Positions 35,235 to 44,930 of a stretch of DNA of 64,000 nucleotides are shown here, in pieces. The notes beneath the pieces were generated by a model that saw only the letters and a program-made list of their open reading frames with translations, searched no databases and was not told where the DNA came from. The stretch's first letter is position 1; each line of letters begins with the position of its first letter. A program made the translations under genes and the position numbers. This stretch comes from DASRHK01 sp963776465 (GTDB taxonomy: Bacteria > Pseudomonadota > Gammaproteobacteria > Nevskiales > Nevskiaceae). Location: NCBI GenBank assembly GCA_963776465.1, contig CAVZMV010000001.1, positions 434,001 through 498,000 on the forward strand, given 5' to 3'.

Positions 35235-37391
35235 TCAAGCCGCCAGCGCGATCACGCTACCCAGCAGCTGCGCGCGATCCGCACACGGCCCGACCAGGAT
35301 CTCGACCTCACCCGCCTCGAAGACCGGGCTCGAGATCAGGTCCGAGGAAGCGCAGCTCCGCGGCTGCGAGCGACATCTGAACCGTGCCGGTCTCGCCGGG
35401 CTCGAGCGAAATCCTCGCGAAGCCCTTGAGCTCCAGCAGTGGCCGCGCGACGCTCGCCACCTTGTCGCGCATGAACAGGAACACGGTCTCCTCGGCCGCG
35501 CGGCTGCCTTCGTTCGTCACGTCCACGCGAATCTCGATGCGATCGCTCTCGGTGACGCGCTCCGGGCGTCACGCGCAGGTTCGCGTAGCGTGAAGCGCCC
35601 GTACGTCAGGCCGAAGCCGAACGGGAACAGCGGCGCGTTCGGCGACGTCGAGGTACTTGCTCGTGAAGTGATCCTTCGGCGTCGTCGGGCCGGCCCGCTC
35701 GGGCGCTGGCCGAAGAACAGCGGCACCTGGCCGAGCGCGCGCGGCCAGGTGATCGGCGTGCGGGCGCTGGGCGACACGCGGCCGGTGAGCACGATCGGCA
35801 ATGGCGTTGCCGGCCTCGCTGCCGAGGAACCACGCGACGAGCAGCGCGTCGGCCTGCTCCGCGAGCCACGGAACGATCAGCGGCCGGCCGGAGAACAGCA
35901 CGCGATCGACCGGGATCTCGTTCGTCTGCGCGCGCGTCGAGCACGGCTTCGGCGAGCGCACGCTGCTCGCCCGGGCAACTCCGGGATACGCGCGGCTACG
36001 CCGCTTCGCCGCTCATCTCGCGCCGCTTCGCCGAGACACAGGATCACCGCATCTGCGCCGTCGACGAGCTCGACCGCGCTGGCGATATTGTGCCGCGCTT
36101 GCGCTCGGGGCCGATGGCGACGCCTGCGGCGTGCGCGATTTCGCGTCTGCGGGAAGCGCTCGCGCAGGCCGGCGAGCACGCGTGACGCTGCGCTGCTCGT
36201 AACCCGGCGGCGCGCCCACGGCCCGCGCATCTGCGCGCCGCGCATCCGGCCAGCGGTCCGATCACGCAGAGACGCCGGAGCGCGGTCGGAAGCGGCAGCG
36301 CATCCTCGTCGTTCTTCAGCAGCACGAGCGACTTCGCGCCGACGTCGCGCGCGAGCTTGCGGCGCCGCTGCGACGGCCTTCGGCGTCTTCGGGCTTGCCG
36401 CCGCGCCGGTACGGATCGTCGAACAGGCCCGAGCTTCTCCTTGAGCGCAGCACGCGGCGCACGCACTCGTCGATCTCCTCCATCGTCACGAAGCCGCGCT
36501 CGAGCGCGACCGGCAGGCCGTTGCGATAGGCCTCCGCCATCATGTCGATGTCGACGCCCGCTTTCAGCGCGAGCGCCGCCGCTTCGACGAGATCGGCCGC
36601 GACGCCGTGATGGATCAGCTCGCTGATGGCGTTGTAGTCGCTCACGAGCACGCCGTCGAAGCCGAGCTCGCCGCGCAGATAATCGCTGCAGCAGCGCCTT
36701 GTGCGCCGTCATCGGGATGCCGGCGAGATCGGTGAACGCCGGCATGATCGTCGCCACGCCGGCATCGACCGCCGCCGCGAACGCCGGCAGATGCACTTCG
36801 CGCAGCGTGCGCTCGGAGATGTCGACCGACGCGTAGTCGCGACCCGCCGTTCACCGGCCCGTAGGCGCAGAAGTGCTTGGCGCAGTCGCGGCCACGCGAT
36901 TCTGCGGACGCGAGATCCGCACCCTGGAACCCGCGCACTTTCGCGCGCGCGATCTGCACGGCGAGCCACGGATCCTCGCCCGGACCCTTCGACGGTGCGG
37001 CCCCAGCGCGGATCGCGCGAGACGTCGAGCATCGGCGCGAACGTCATCGCGAGGCCGTCGGCCGCGGTCTCCTGCGCCGCCTCGCGCGCCGTGCGCTTCC
37101 CACGCCTCGCGATCGAACGTCGCCGGCCTCGGCGAGCGGGATCGGGAACATGCGTGCGGTGGCCGTGGATCACGTCGAGCCCGATGAGGAGCGGGATGCC
37201 GAGCCGCGACTCCTCGACGGCGAGGCGCTGCATCTCGTGAACGTCGGCTCCGCGCCGACGATGTTGAGCAGGTTGCCGATGGTGCCGTTGACGTGATGAC
37301 GTCGGTGGAATCGCCGGCGATGACGGGCCCGGTGACGGCGTAGCTCGACGGCAGTCATGGTGAGCTGGCCGAGCTTCTCGGCCAGCGTCAT
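35235..37391 (-). pseudogene. GH3 beta-glucosidase, reading frame disrupted many times
   Basis: Piecing together frames gives an almost complete glycoside hydrolase family 3 protein of about 700 residues. It starts MTLAEKLGQLTMTA at 37391, passes GLAMTFAPMLDVSRDPRWGR, IMPAFTDLAGIPMTAHKALL and MLVSDYNAISELIHHGVAAD. The last contains the usual nucleophile Asp of SDYNA. It continues through VDGADAVILCLGEAA, a C-terminal FN3-like domain (MDVTNEGSRAAEETVFLFMR) and the end LLGSVIALAA at 35235. The frame changes roughly every 50-100 bases, mostly by an extra base, yet the encoded residues remain family-like. This suggests sequence errors more than old decay. It diverges from a GH144-type gene, so the pair probably degrades a beta-glucan. 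Confidence 0.75.
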
Positions 37392-37506
37392 GCTGGGCCA
37401 GCAGCTTGATCGATGCGGTTCATGCGTGTAATCATGTCCTTGTTCGCGAAGAAATCGCTGGCGTTACAGGAAGACTCGAATATGCCTATCGAGCGTCCGA
37501 CCGCAA

Positions 37507-38848
37507 ATGCCTCACGCAAGCGCAGTTCACGAAGCGTGGCGCCGTCGCGACGCGCTCGCGCGATCGGCTGCGACGACCCCGAAGCTCGCTGCGTTGCCCG
37601 ACGACGCGCTGCTCGAGGCCGTGCAGCGCCAGACGTTCCGCTATCTTCTGGGAAGGCGCGCATCCCGGCGAGCGGGCTCGCGCTCGACCGGCGCAACGCC
37701 GCGCAAGCGAGCGCCGTCGACGACCCGGTCACGATCGGCGGCTCGGGCTTCGGCGTCATGGCGCTGATCGTCGCGGTGGAGCGCGGCTGGGTCACGCGCG
37801 ACGCCGCGCTCGAGCGGCTCGACCGCATGCTCGGCGCTGCTGTCGCGCGCCACGCTGCTATCACGGCGCGTATCCGCACTTCATGGACGGCGCGCACCGG
37901 CGCGACCATCCCGTTCAGCCGCAAGGACGACGGCGGCGACCTCGTCGAGACGTCGCTGCTGTGCATGGGCCTGCTGTGCGCGCGGCAGTACTTCGAGCGC
38001 GACACGCCGGCCGAAGCAGCAGGTCCGCAAGCGAGATCACGACGCCTGTGGGACGAGGTGGAGTGGAGCTGGTACACGCAGGGCGGCCGACGTGCTCTAC
38101 TGGCACTGGAGCCCGAACAACGGCTGGGCGATGAATCACGAGATCCGCGGCTGGAACGAGTGCCTCATCACCTACGTGCTCGCGGCCGGATCGTCGCCGC
38201 GCTACCCGATCGACGCCGGAGGTCTATCACCAGCGGCTTCGCGCGCGGGCCCGGGCTTCCGCAACGGCAAGTCCTATCACGGCATCGAGCTGCCGCTGGG
38301 CATGCGCTACGGCGGGCCGCTGTTCTTCACGCACTACTCGTTCTGCGGCCTCGATCCGCGCGGCCTGAAGGATCGCTACGCGGACTACTGGGAGCAGAAC
38401 CGTGCGCCACGTGCGCATCAACCGCGCGCACTGCGTCGCGAATCCCGAGCAGCACCATGGGATACGGCGAACCGCATGCTGGGGCCTCACCGCGAGCGAC
38501 GACTGCCAGGAGGTCTACTCGGCGCACGCGCCGGACAACGACAACGGCACGATCTCGCCGACCGCGGCGCTGGCGAGCCTGCCGTACGCGCCGCGCGAAG
38601 TGATGCACGGCCGCTGCGGCACTTCCTGTCGCATCACGGCGAGCGTGCCTGGGGCGCGCTTCGGCTTCGTCGACGCGTTCAGCGAGGGCCAGGACTGGTA
38701 TGCCGACACTTTCCTCGCCATCGACCAGGGTCCGATCGTCGTGATGATGGAGAACCACCGCACGGGCCTGCTGTGGAAGCTCTTCATGGCAGTGCCGGAA
38801 GTGCAGAACGGACTGCGCCGGCTCGGGTTCTCCAGCCCGCATCTCGAA
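37507..38848 (+). pseudogene. PF10091/GH144-type glucanase, reading frame disrupted
   Basis: Frames joined in order give a protein of the glucoamylase-like PF10091 family (GH144, known for endo-beta-1,2-glucanases). Pieces: LPDDALLEAVQRQTFRY, DPVTIGGSGFGVMALIVAVE, FSRKDDGGDLVETSLLCMGL, WHWSPNNGWAMNHEIRGWNE, FFTHYSFCGLDPRGLKD, GLTASDDCQEVYSAHAPDN and MMENHRTGLLWKLFM. At least 15 single- or double-base insertions explain the shifts; clear ones are near 37645, 37667, 37855, 37895, 38032, 38088, 38252, 38408 and 38462. The true start is uncertain. With the GH3 it would release and hydrolyse sophorose from beta-1,2-glucan; that pairing is inferred. Confidence 0.75.
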
Positions 38849-38849
38849 A

Positions 38850-40059
38850 CGCTGACGGACATCGCTCGATCGATGGATCGAGCGCGAATACCGCTACGCC
38901 GCCACGGCGCATGCTGAGGAGCGTCTCGCGCACGCGACCTCGTCAAGACGCGCCCGGGTTTCGGCCAGACCGTGCGCGCGGCCAAAGGCTCGATCGTCGC
39001 CTCGCCGGTGCTGGCTTCCTACGATCCGGATCCGGACTATTTCTTCCACTGGTTCCGGGATTCGGCCATCGTCATCGATGCGCTGCGCCTGCTGCATGAA
39101 GCGGGCGCGGTGCCGGCCGACGAGGCGCTCACGCATTTCACCGATTTCGTCGCTTCAGCCTGTCGCTGCAGCAGCTCGAAGGACGCGCACTCGCGACGCC
39201 GGAGCGGCGCGCCAAGGTCGCGCCGGACTTCGTGCAGTACCTGCGCGACGACGCGGAGCTCGCCTCGGTGTGCGGCGAGCACGTCGTCGCCGAGACGCGC
39301 GTCAATCCCGACGGCACGCTCGACATCTCGAAGTGGGGGCGTCCGCAGCACGACGGGCCGCCGCTGCGCGCGCTCACCCTTTTGCGATGGGCGCGCTCGA
39401 CGCCGCTCGACGCGGAAGCGTCTGCCCTGCTCAGTGCCGATCTGGAGTTCACGCTGCGGCATTGGCACGAGCCCTCGTTCGACATCTGGGAGGAGGAGAA
39501 AGGCTTGCACTACTACACGCTGCGCGTGTCGGCGGCGGCGCTCGGTGCAGGTGGAGAGCCTGAAGCGGCAAAGGAAATCCTGCGATCGCTCGACGGCGCA
39601 TGGCTGCAGGAGGAGAACCTGGACGTCGCGGTCATCCTGGCGACGATTCACGCCGATGGTGAAGGCGATCATTCCGTCCACGACCCGCGCATGCAATCCA
39701 CGCTCGCGGCGCTGGAGCGTCACTTCGGGGAGGTCTACCCGATCAACCGCGGTCGATCGGCTCCGGCGCTGGGCCGCTATCCCGGCGACGTCTACTACGA
39801 GGGCGGGGCCTGGTATGTGGCGACGCTGGCGGCGGCGGAGTTCTGCTATCGCGCGGGCTCGCTGGAGCGTGGCGACGCGTTTCTGGAAACCGTGCGCGCC
39901 TTCACGCCGGCCAGCGGCGAGATGTCGGAGCAGTTCGACCCACGCACCGGGGCGCAGAAGTCAGCCCGGCACCTGGCTTGGAGCTACGCGGCCTTCATCT
40001 CCTGCGTCGCGGCGCGCGCCGACTTGCGCCGGCCGACAGGTGCTGCGTCTGTGGTTTAG
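38850..40059 (+). pseudogene. GH15 glucoamylase-like gene, frame broken in its 5' part
   Basis: From 39155 to 40059 the frame is clean. It reads VNPDGTLDISKWGRPQHDGP, HWHEPSFDIWEEEKGLHYYT, VHDPRMQSTLAALERHF and SEQFDPRTGAQKSARHLAWS, all typical of bacterial GH15 glucan 1,4-alpha-glucosidases. WEE in the second motif holds the general acid. Upstream, 38972-39150 is a second clean frame (GSIVASPVLASYDPDPDYFF, HWFRDSAIVIDALRLL). One change near 39151 separates the two, and further shifts lie between 38850 and 38972. The front of the gene overlaps the end of the GH144-type gene. If the shifts are sequence errors the enzyme is complete, about 400 residues. Confidence 0.75.
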
Positions 40060-40125
40060 CGAACAGAGATTCCCCTCGCCACTGGTCACACTGCGGCATA
40101 CCCAGTCACAACAGGAGCACCGCAT

Positions 40126-40302
40126 ATGAACAAGGACCAGGTTGAAGGCAAAGTCGACCAGATCAAGGGCGACATCAAGGAAGCCACGGGCAAGATCATT
40201 GGCGACAAGACCATGGAGAACAAGGGCAAAGTGCAGAACACGGTCGGCAAGATCCAGGAAAGCTACGGCGACCTGAAGGAAGACATCAAGAAGTCGATCT
40301 GA
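40126..40302 (+). CDS. CsbD-like stress protein
   Basis: 58 residues: MNKDQVEGKVDQIKGDIKEA, then TGKIIGDKTMENKGKVQNTV and GKIQESYGDLKEDIKKSI. This is the CsbD family of small hydrophilic stress proteins (E. coli YjbJ). AGGAG lies 8 bases upstream of ATG. A hairpin follows at 40310-40327. CsbD proteins are induced under general stress and are of unknown mechanism. Confidence 0.95.
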   Translation: MNKDQVEGKVDQIKGDIKEATGKIIGDKTMENKGKVQNTVGKIQESYGDLKEDIKKSI

Positions 40303-40309
40303 TCGACGG

Positions 40310-40327
40310 CGCGCCCTTCAGGGCGCG
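40310..40327 (+). terminator. Hairpin after csbD-like gene
   Basis: CGCGCCC pairs with GGGCGCG around TTCA, 8 bases after the stop. No T-run follows, so termination may be partial. Confidence 0.55.
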
Positions 40328-40380
40328 TTCAGGTAACGCGCGCATGCTGGTCTTCTTTCAAGTCATACAGAAGACCTGCC

Positions 40381-40596
40381 ATGCGCGTTTTGCTTTTCAC
40401 CCTCACCCTCGTCGGGACAGCGCTGGCATCTGGCTGCGTCGTCGTGCCTTCGGACCATCCTGCCGTGGGCTTCTACGGACCGTTTCCTGCCGTATTCGTC
40501 CCTGACGACGATCATCGCGGCCGCGACCGGCGCGACTATGACCGGCGTGACTACGACTCGCGCAATTACCGCCGCCGTTATCGCACCGACGAGTAG
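40381..40596 (+). CDS. Small lipoprotein with Arg/Asp/Tyr repeats
   Basis: 71 residues. A signal with lipobox-like LASGC (Cys 19) is followed by a short hydrophobic stretch and a tail of DRRDYDRRDYDSRNY repeats. Unknown function; an envelope stress role is suggested only by its neighbour csbD. Confidence 0.7.
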   Translation: MRVLLFTLTLVGTALASGCVVVPSDHPAVGFYGPFPAVFVPDDDHRGRDRRDYDRRDYDSRNYRRRYRTDE

Positions 40597-40604
40597 CGCT
40601 TCGC

Positions 40605-40937
40605 CTATTTCTTCTTCTCGTAGCCGCTGTGCCAGACGACCTCGCCCGTCCAGCTCGTTTGCGGTGGCGGCAGCTGCGGCGCGGGCGCTGCAGGCGCGGC
40701 CGCCGGCGTCCGGAATGACGGCGTCGGCGCTTCGCCCTTCTTGAGCTTGGCGATCTCCTGCTTGAGCCGCTCGATCTCCAGCCCCGACTGAACCTTGGTG
40801 TTGAACAGGTCCTGCACGGTCTTGTCGACGCCCTTGATCTGGCGCGTGACTTCGAGGATGTCGTTGGCGATCTGACGGTCCTTGTTGGTCCGCGACATCT
40901 TTGCCAGCAGGTCGAATACGGGTTTGAGCGAGATCAT
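40605..40937 (-). CDS. Coiled-coil protein of unknown function
   Basis: 110 residues from ATG 40937 (longer upstream frames have no protein character). Residues 1-65 are helical with a heptad-like pattern (LEVTRQIKGVDKTVQDLF, LEIERLKQEIAKLKKGE). A Pro/Ala-rich linker then leads to the ending QTSWTGEVVWHSGYEKKK. No signal peptide is seen. Unrecognised family; the conserved-looking Trp-rich tail may be a binding peptide. Confidence 0.6.
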   Translation of the reverse strand: MISLKPVFDLLAKMSRTNKDRQIANDILEVTRQIKGVDKTVQDLFNTKVQSGLEIERLKQEIAKLKKGEAPTPSFRTPAAAPAAPAPQLPPPQTSWTGEVVWHSGYEKKK

Positions 40938-41010
40938 GACGCGCGCGATCGGAAATCCAGACCCATGATATAGAACCTTCCCCCGCCCAGGGCTGTCCGC
41001 ACTTCTAGCG

Positions 41011-42744
41011 ATGAACGAGCCATCCAGGGAGATGACTGGCAGCGCGACGGACGGCAGCCTGCGGCGCCAGCTCGGCTCGATCCTGCGCGCGCTGCGCACC
41101 TCGCCGCTCGGCAAGGTGCTGCTGTGGCTGGCCATCGGCATCGTCGCGGTGATCCTGCTCACCGCCTACGGCCAGATCCGCCTCAACGCCTGGAACAAGA
41201 ACTTCTTCGACGCGGTGGCGCGGCGCGATTTCGGCGGCTTCATGTTCCAGCTCGGCGTGTTCTTCGTCATCGCCGGCATCCTGCTGGTGCTGAACGTCGG
41301 CCAGCGCTGGCTGGTCGACACGCTCAAGGTGCGGCTGCGCGAGACGCTGGTGACGGACCTGGTGGGCCACTGGATGCAGCCGCGGCGCGCGTTCTGGCTG
41401 GCGCACGCCGGCGCCATTGGCGTGAATCCCGACCAGCGCATGCACGAGGACACGCGCAACCTGTGCGAGATGTCGACCGACCTCTCGGTCGGCCTGCTGC
41501 AGGCGACGGTGCTGTTCGTGAGCTTCGCCGGCATCCTGTTCGTGCTCTCGGCCGACTTCTCCATCCGCGTCGGCGGCACCGACTATCCGATCCCCGGCTT
41601 CATGCTCTGGGCCGCAATCCTCTACGCCGGCGCCGGCTCGGCGATGAGCTACTGGGTCGGCCGCAGCCTGATCGGCCGCAGCGCCGAGCGTTACGCCCGC
41701 GAGGCCGACCTGCGCTTCTCGCTGGTGCGGATCAACGAGCATCTCGACGGCATCTCGCTGGCGGCCGGTGAAGCCGACGAGCGCCGGCGCGTGCAGGATT
41801 ACCTCGAAGCGCTGCTGGTCGCCGCGCGCCGGCTGGTCTGGGGCCACACCAACCTCACCTGGGTCACCGCGGGATTCGGCTGGATCATGGGCGTGGCGCC
41901 GATCCTCGTCGCCGCGCCGCTGTTCTTCTCCGGCAAGATCTCCTTCGGCGGGCTGATGATGGCCGCGGCGGCGTTCACGCAGGCGCAATCGTCGCTGCGC
42001 TGGTTCGTCGACAACTTCAGCATGATCACCGACTGGCGCGCGACGTTGCTGCGCGTCGCGAGTTTCCGCCAGGCGCTGACCACGGACGACGCGCCCCGCG
42101 ACATCGACAAGCGCATCGCCTACGTCGAGGGCAAGCCAGGCCAGCTCGTCATCGAGAACCTCGCCATCGAGTCGGCCACCGGCCGCGACCGGCTGCGCGA
42201 GGAGCGCCTGGTCGTGAAGCCCGGCGAGCGCGTGCTGATCGTCGGCGCACCCGGCACGGCGACGACGCAGCTGTTCCGCGCGCTGGCTGGCCTGTGGCCT
42301 TGGGGCGCGGGCCAGGTGACGCTGCCCAAGGGCCAATCGATCCTGTACGTCCCGCGCGGCACTCCGTATTTGCCGCGCGGCACGCTGCGCGAGGTGCTGG
42401 CCTATCCGCTGACGGTGGAGCGCTTCGGCGAGCCGGCGTTCGCGCACGCGCTGGAGCGCCTGGGTCTCGGCCGCCTGGTGCCGATGCTCGACGTCAACCA
42501 GCGCTGGGACCGCGAGCTGTCGCACGACGAGCAGCTGAGCCTGGCCTTCGCGCGTCTGGCGCTGCAGGCGCCGCCGTGGGTGCTGATCGACGACGCCTTC
42601 GGCTCGCTGGACAACGACGCCTTCGAGCGCCTGATCGCGGTGTTCGCGGATGAGCTCAAGGCCAGCGGCGTGATCCACATCGGCCGCGCGGTCGAGGAGC
42701 GCGATCCGCTGTTCTCGCGCGTGCTGCACCTGGTGAAGGCTTAA
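41011..42744 (+). CDS. SbmA/YddA-type ABC protein with degenerate ATPase motifs
   Basis: 577 residues: a membrane domain of about six helices (35-345, ABC_membrane_2 type, with RLNAWNKNFFDA and LRLSLVR-like helices), then a nucleotide-binding domain. In the family the Walker A is GxSGxGKSS; here 412-420 read GAPGTATTQ, without the lysine. The signature LSxGEQQ reads LSHDEQ (503-508), and Walker B ends in IDD, not DE. PYLPRGTLREVLAYP and the switch-region His (VIHIGR) remain. ATP hydrolysis is therefore doubtful, although the transmembrane part looks intact. Related proteins import peptides and cobalamin or act as proton-driven carriers (SbmA). It starts an operon with the next gene, one base between stop and start region. 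Confidence 0.88.
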   Translation: MNEPSREMTGSATDGSLRRQLGSILRALRTSPLGKVLLWLAIGIVAVILLTAYGQIRLNAWNKNFFDAVARRDFGGFMFQLGVFFVIAGILLVLNVGQRWLVDTLKVRLRETLVTDLVGHWMQPRRAFWLAHAGAIGVNPDQRMHEDTRNLCEMSTDLSVGLLQATVLFVSFAGILFVLSADFSIRVGGTDYPIPGFMLWAAILYAGAGSAMSYWVGRSLIGRSAERYAREADLRFSLVRINEHLDGISLAAGEADERRRVQDYLEALLVAARRLVWGHTNLTWVTAGFGWIMGVAPILVAAPLFFSGKISFGGLMMAAAAFTQAQSSLRWFVDNFSMITDWRATLLRVASFRQALTTDDAPRDIDKRIAYVEGKPGQLVIENLAIESATGRDRLREERLVVKPGERVLIVGAPGTATTQLFRALAGLWPWGAGQVTLPKGQSILYVPRGTPYLPRGTLREVLAYPLTVERFGEPAFAHALERLGLGRLVPMLDVNQRWDRELSHDEQLSLAFARLALQAPPWVLIDDAFGSLDNDAFERLIAVFADELKASGVIHIGRAVEERDPLFSRVLHLVKA

Positions 42745-44895
42745 ATGAGCCGCTGGCGCTCGCTGATCCTGCTGCTCGCGGCCCTGCCTGCGCTGGCAAT
42801 CGCGCAGGACTTCGGCTTCGACGCGCCCGCGCGCGCCGGAGACCCCGGCACTGCGGCCGTCATGCGCGACCTCGCCGAGCGGGTGCTGCCGGTGTACGAG
42901 GATCAGGATCGCGAGCGCTATCTCGCCAATCTTTCCGCGCTGCAGCTGGTTGCCGGCGAATATGGGGCCGCGCACGGCACGCGCGAATCGCTGCGCGAGC
43001 GTCGGCAGAGCGCCGGCCTGCGGTCGGATGGTCGCGCGCTGCTCCTGGACGTCTACGCGCAGGCGCGCGACGAGGAAGCGGACAACGAGGTCAGCTTCGC
43101 GCAAGCATTCACGCAGGCGTTCCGCGAGCAGATCTCGGTCCTCAACGACCAGGATGCCTCCGCCATGGCGGCGTGGGTCGGCACGCCGCTCTCGAGCTTC
43201 CAGGAGTCGCTGCAGAAAGCGCTCGACCGCGTGCGCGGACAGCCGGGCGTGTCGCAGCCCGAGGCGATCCAGCTGGTCTGGACCTATCTCGTCTACGACG
43301 CCTACCGCAGCGCCGGGACCCTGCTCGAGACGCTCGCGCGCGAGGACGATCAGCGCCGCTACCTCATCGACGACGACGTCCTCATCGCTCTCGACGGCGG
43401 CGCCAGGCTCCACGCGCGCGTGGTGCGGCCCAAGCGCGCAGAGAAGCTGCCTGCCCTGCTGGAATTCTCGCTCGCCTCCGCCGACCACGACGCCAAGCTC
43501 TGCGCCGCGCGCGGCTACGCCGGCGTCGTCGCCTACGCGCGCGGCAAGGACAGCCATGGCAAGACCGTGGAGCCCGCCCGGGTCGCGCCGTTCGAGCACG
43601 ACGGCGCCGATGCGCGCGCGGTGATCCGCTGGATCGTCAGGCAGCCCTGGAGCGACGGCCGCGTCGGCATGCTTGGCATGGGCTACTCCGGCTTTGCGGC
43701 GTGGGCCGCGGCCAAGCAGCCGCCCGCTGCGCTGAAGGCCATCGTCACGCACGATGCGATGGCGCCCGGCATCGGCTTTCCGATGGAAGGCCGCGTCTTC
43801 CGCAACGGCGCGTATCGCTGGGCGCTGTCGGCCGCGCAAGGCGATGCGGCGCCGGGCGACGAGGGCAAATGGCGCGCGCTGGACCAGGACTGGTACAAGA
43901 GCGGCAAGCCGTACCGCGAGCTGGATCGCATCGCCAAAAAGCCCAGCGCGATCTTCCAGCGCTGGCTGGAGCATCCCAACTACGATCGATGGTGGCAGCG
44001 GATGATCCCGTTCCGCGACGAGTTCACGCGCGTGCGGATCCCGGTGCTGACGACCGCCGGCCAGGGCGGCAGCGCCGAAGTCGGCAGCCTGTGGTACTTC
44101 GGCCAGCATCATCGATACGACAAGCGGGCCGATCACACGCTGGTGATCGGACCCTACGACGAGTCGTTGCGATTCCAGTGGCTCGACCACGTCTTCAAGG
44201 ACGGCCCCAGGCCGTCGCTGCTGCAGGATCGCGTGAACTACGCGCTGGCCGGGACCGGGGAGTGGCGCCATGCACCGTCGCTCGATGCAATGGCCAATGG
44301 ATCGCTGAAGCTCTACCTGGATGGCGCCGCAAAACGACTCGTGCCGCGGGCTTCCGCAACCGCGATGCTCGCGCAGACCGTCGATCTTGCGGATCGCTCG
44401 GATGCCGGCGCTGCGCTGCCGAGCGAAAGCAGCCGCGGCCTCAACGTCGTCCACGGCGCGACCTTCACCAGCGATGTGTTCGCGCAGGGCTTCGACGTTG
44501 CGGGGCTGCTCTCGGGGACACTCGACTTCACCGTGAACAAGCGCGACGTCGATCTCTACGTCACGCTCTACGAGCTGCAGGCCGGCGGCAACTACGTGCA
44601 GCTCGCCGATCCCTACGAGTTTCGCGCCAGCTACGCGCGCGATCCGATCCATCGGCGCCTGCTCAAGCCCGGCCAGCGCCAGCAGCTGAAGTTCAGGAGC
44701 GAGCAGATCGTCAGCCGCCGGCTGCAGCCCGGTAGCCGTCTGGTGCTGGTGCTCGGGATCAACAAGCGTCCCGACCGGCAGATCAATTACGGGACGGGCG
44801 GCTCGGTGGCCCACGAGTCGAAGGCAGATGCCCGCACGCCCTTGAAAATCCAGTGGTACGGGTCGAGCTTCGTCGAGGTTCCGGTCAGGAGGTAG
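42745..44895 (+). CDS. Secreted CocE/NonD-type alpha/beta hydrolase
   Basis: 716 residues with a signal peptide (MSRWRSLILLLAALPALAIA). An N-terminal domain of about 210 residues is unrecognised. The S15/CocE hydrolase domain has WSDGRVGMLGMGYSGFAAWA, the nucleophile Ser near 315 in G-x-S-x-G. DHVFKDGPRPSL comes later, and the C-terminal jelly-roll domain (LSGTLDFTVNKRDVDLYVTL, GQRQQLKFRSEQIVSRRL) is typical. The family includes X-Pro dipeptidyl peptidases and cocaine esterase. The start codon directly follows the ABC gene stop (TAA-ATG), so they are likely coupled. Confidence 0.88.
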   Translation: MSRWRSLILLLAALPALAIAQDFGFDAPARAGDPGTAAVMRDLAERVLPVYEDQDRERYLANLSALQLVAGEYGAAHGTRESLRERRQSAGLRSDGRALLLDVYAQARDEEADNEVSFAQAFTQAFREQISVLNDQDASAMAAWVGTPLSSFQESLQKALDRVRGQPGVSQPEAIQLVWTYLVYDAYRSAGTLLETLAREDDQRRYLIDDDVLIALDGGARLHARVVRPKRAEKLPALLEFSLASADHDAKLCAARGYAGVVAYARGKDSHGKTVEPARVAPFEHDGADARAVIRWIVRQPWSDGRVGMLGMGYSGFAAWAAAKQPPAALKAIVTHDAMAPGIGFPMEGRVFRNGAYRWALSAAQGDAAPGDEGKWRALDQDWYKSGKPYRELDRIAKKPSAIFQRWLEHPNYDRWWQRMIPFRDEFTRVRIPVLTTAGQGGSAEVGSLWYFGQHHRYDKRADHTLVIGPYDESLRFQWLDHVFKDGPRPSLLQDRVNYALAGTGEWRHAPSLDAMANGSLKLYLDGAAKRLVPRASATAMLAQTVDLADRSDAGAALPSESSRGLNVVHGATFTSDVFAQGFDVAGLLSGTLDFTVNKRDVDLYVTLYELQAGGNYVQLADPYEFRASYARDPIHRRLLKPGQRQQLKFRSEQIVSRRLQPGSRLVLVLGINKRPDRQINYGTGGSVAHESKADARTPLKIQWYGSSFVEVPVRR

Positions 44896-44930
44896 CGGTA
44901 TACTTTGGCCCCGATTGAGCGGGCCGCATC

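Noticed and set aside
37645..38660. Apparent clustering of inserted bases about every 190 bases
   Set aside because: Too few events, and exact positions are ambiguous in short repeats; could be chance.
35235..39151. True pseudogene decay of the glucan-degrading genes
   Set aside because: Not fully excluded, but almost only insertions, no premature stops within correct-frame segments and well-conserved residues favour sequence error.
41005..44814. A 1269-codon minus-strand frame across the ABC and CocE genes
   Set aside because: Antisense shadow; both plus-strand genes are strongly supported by family motifs.
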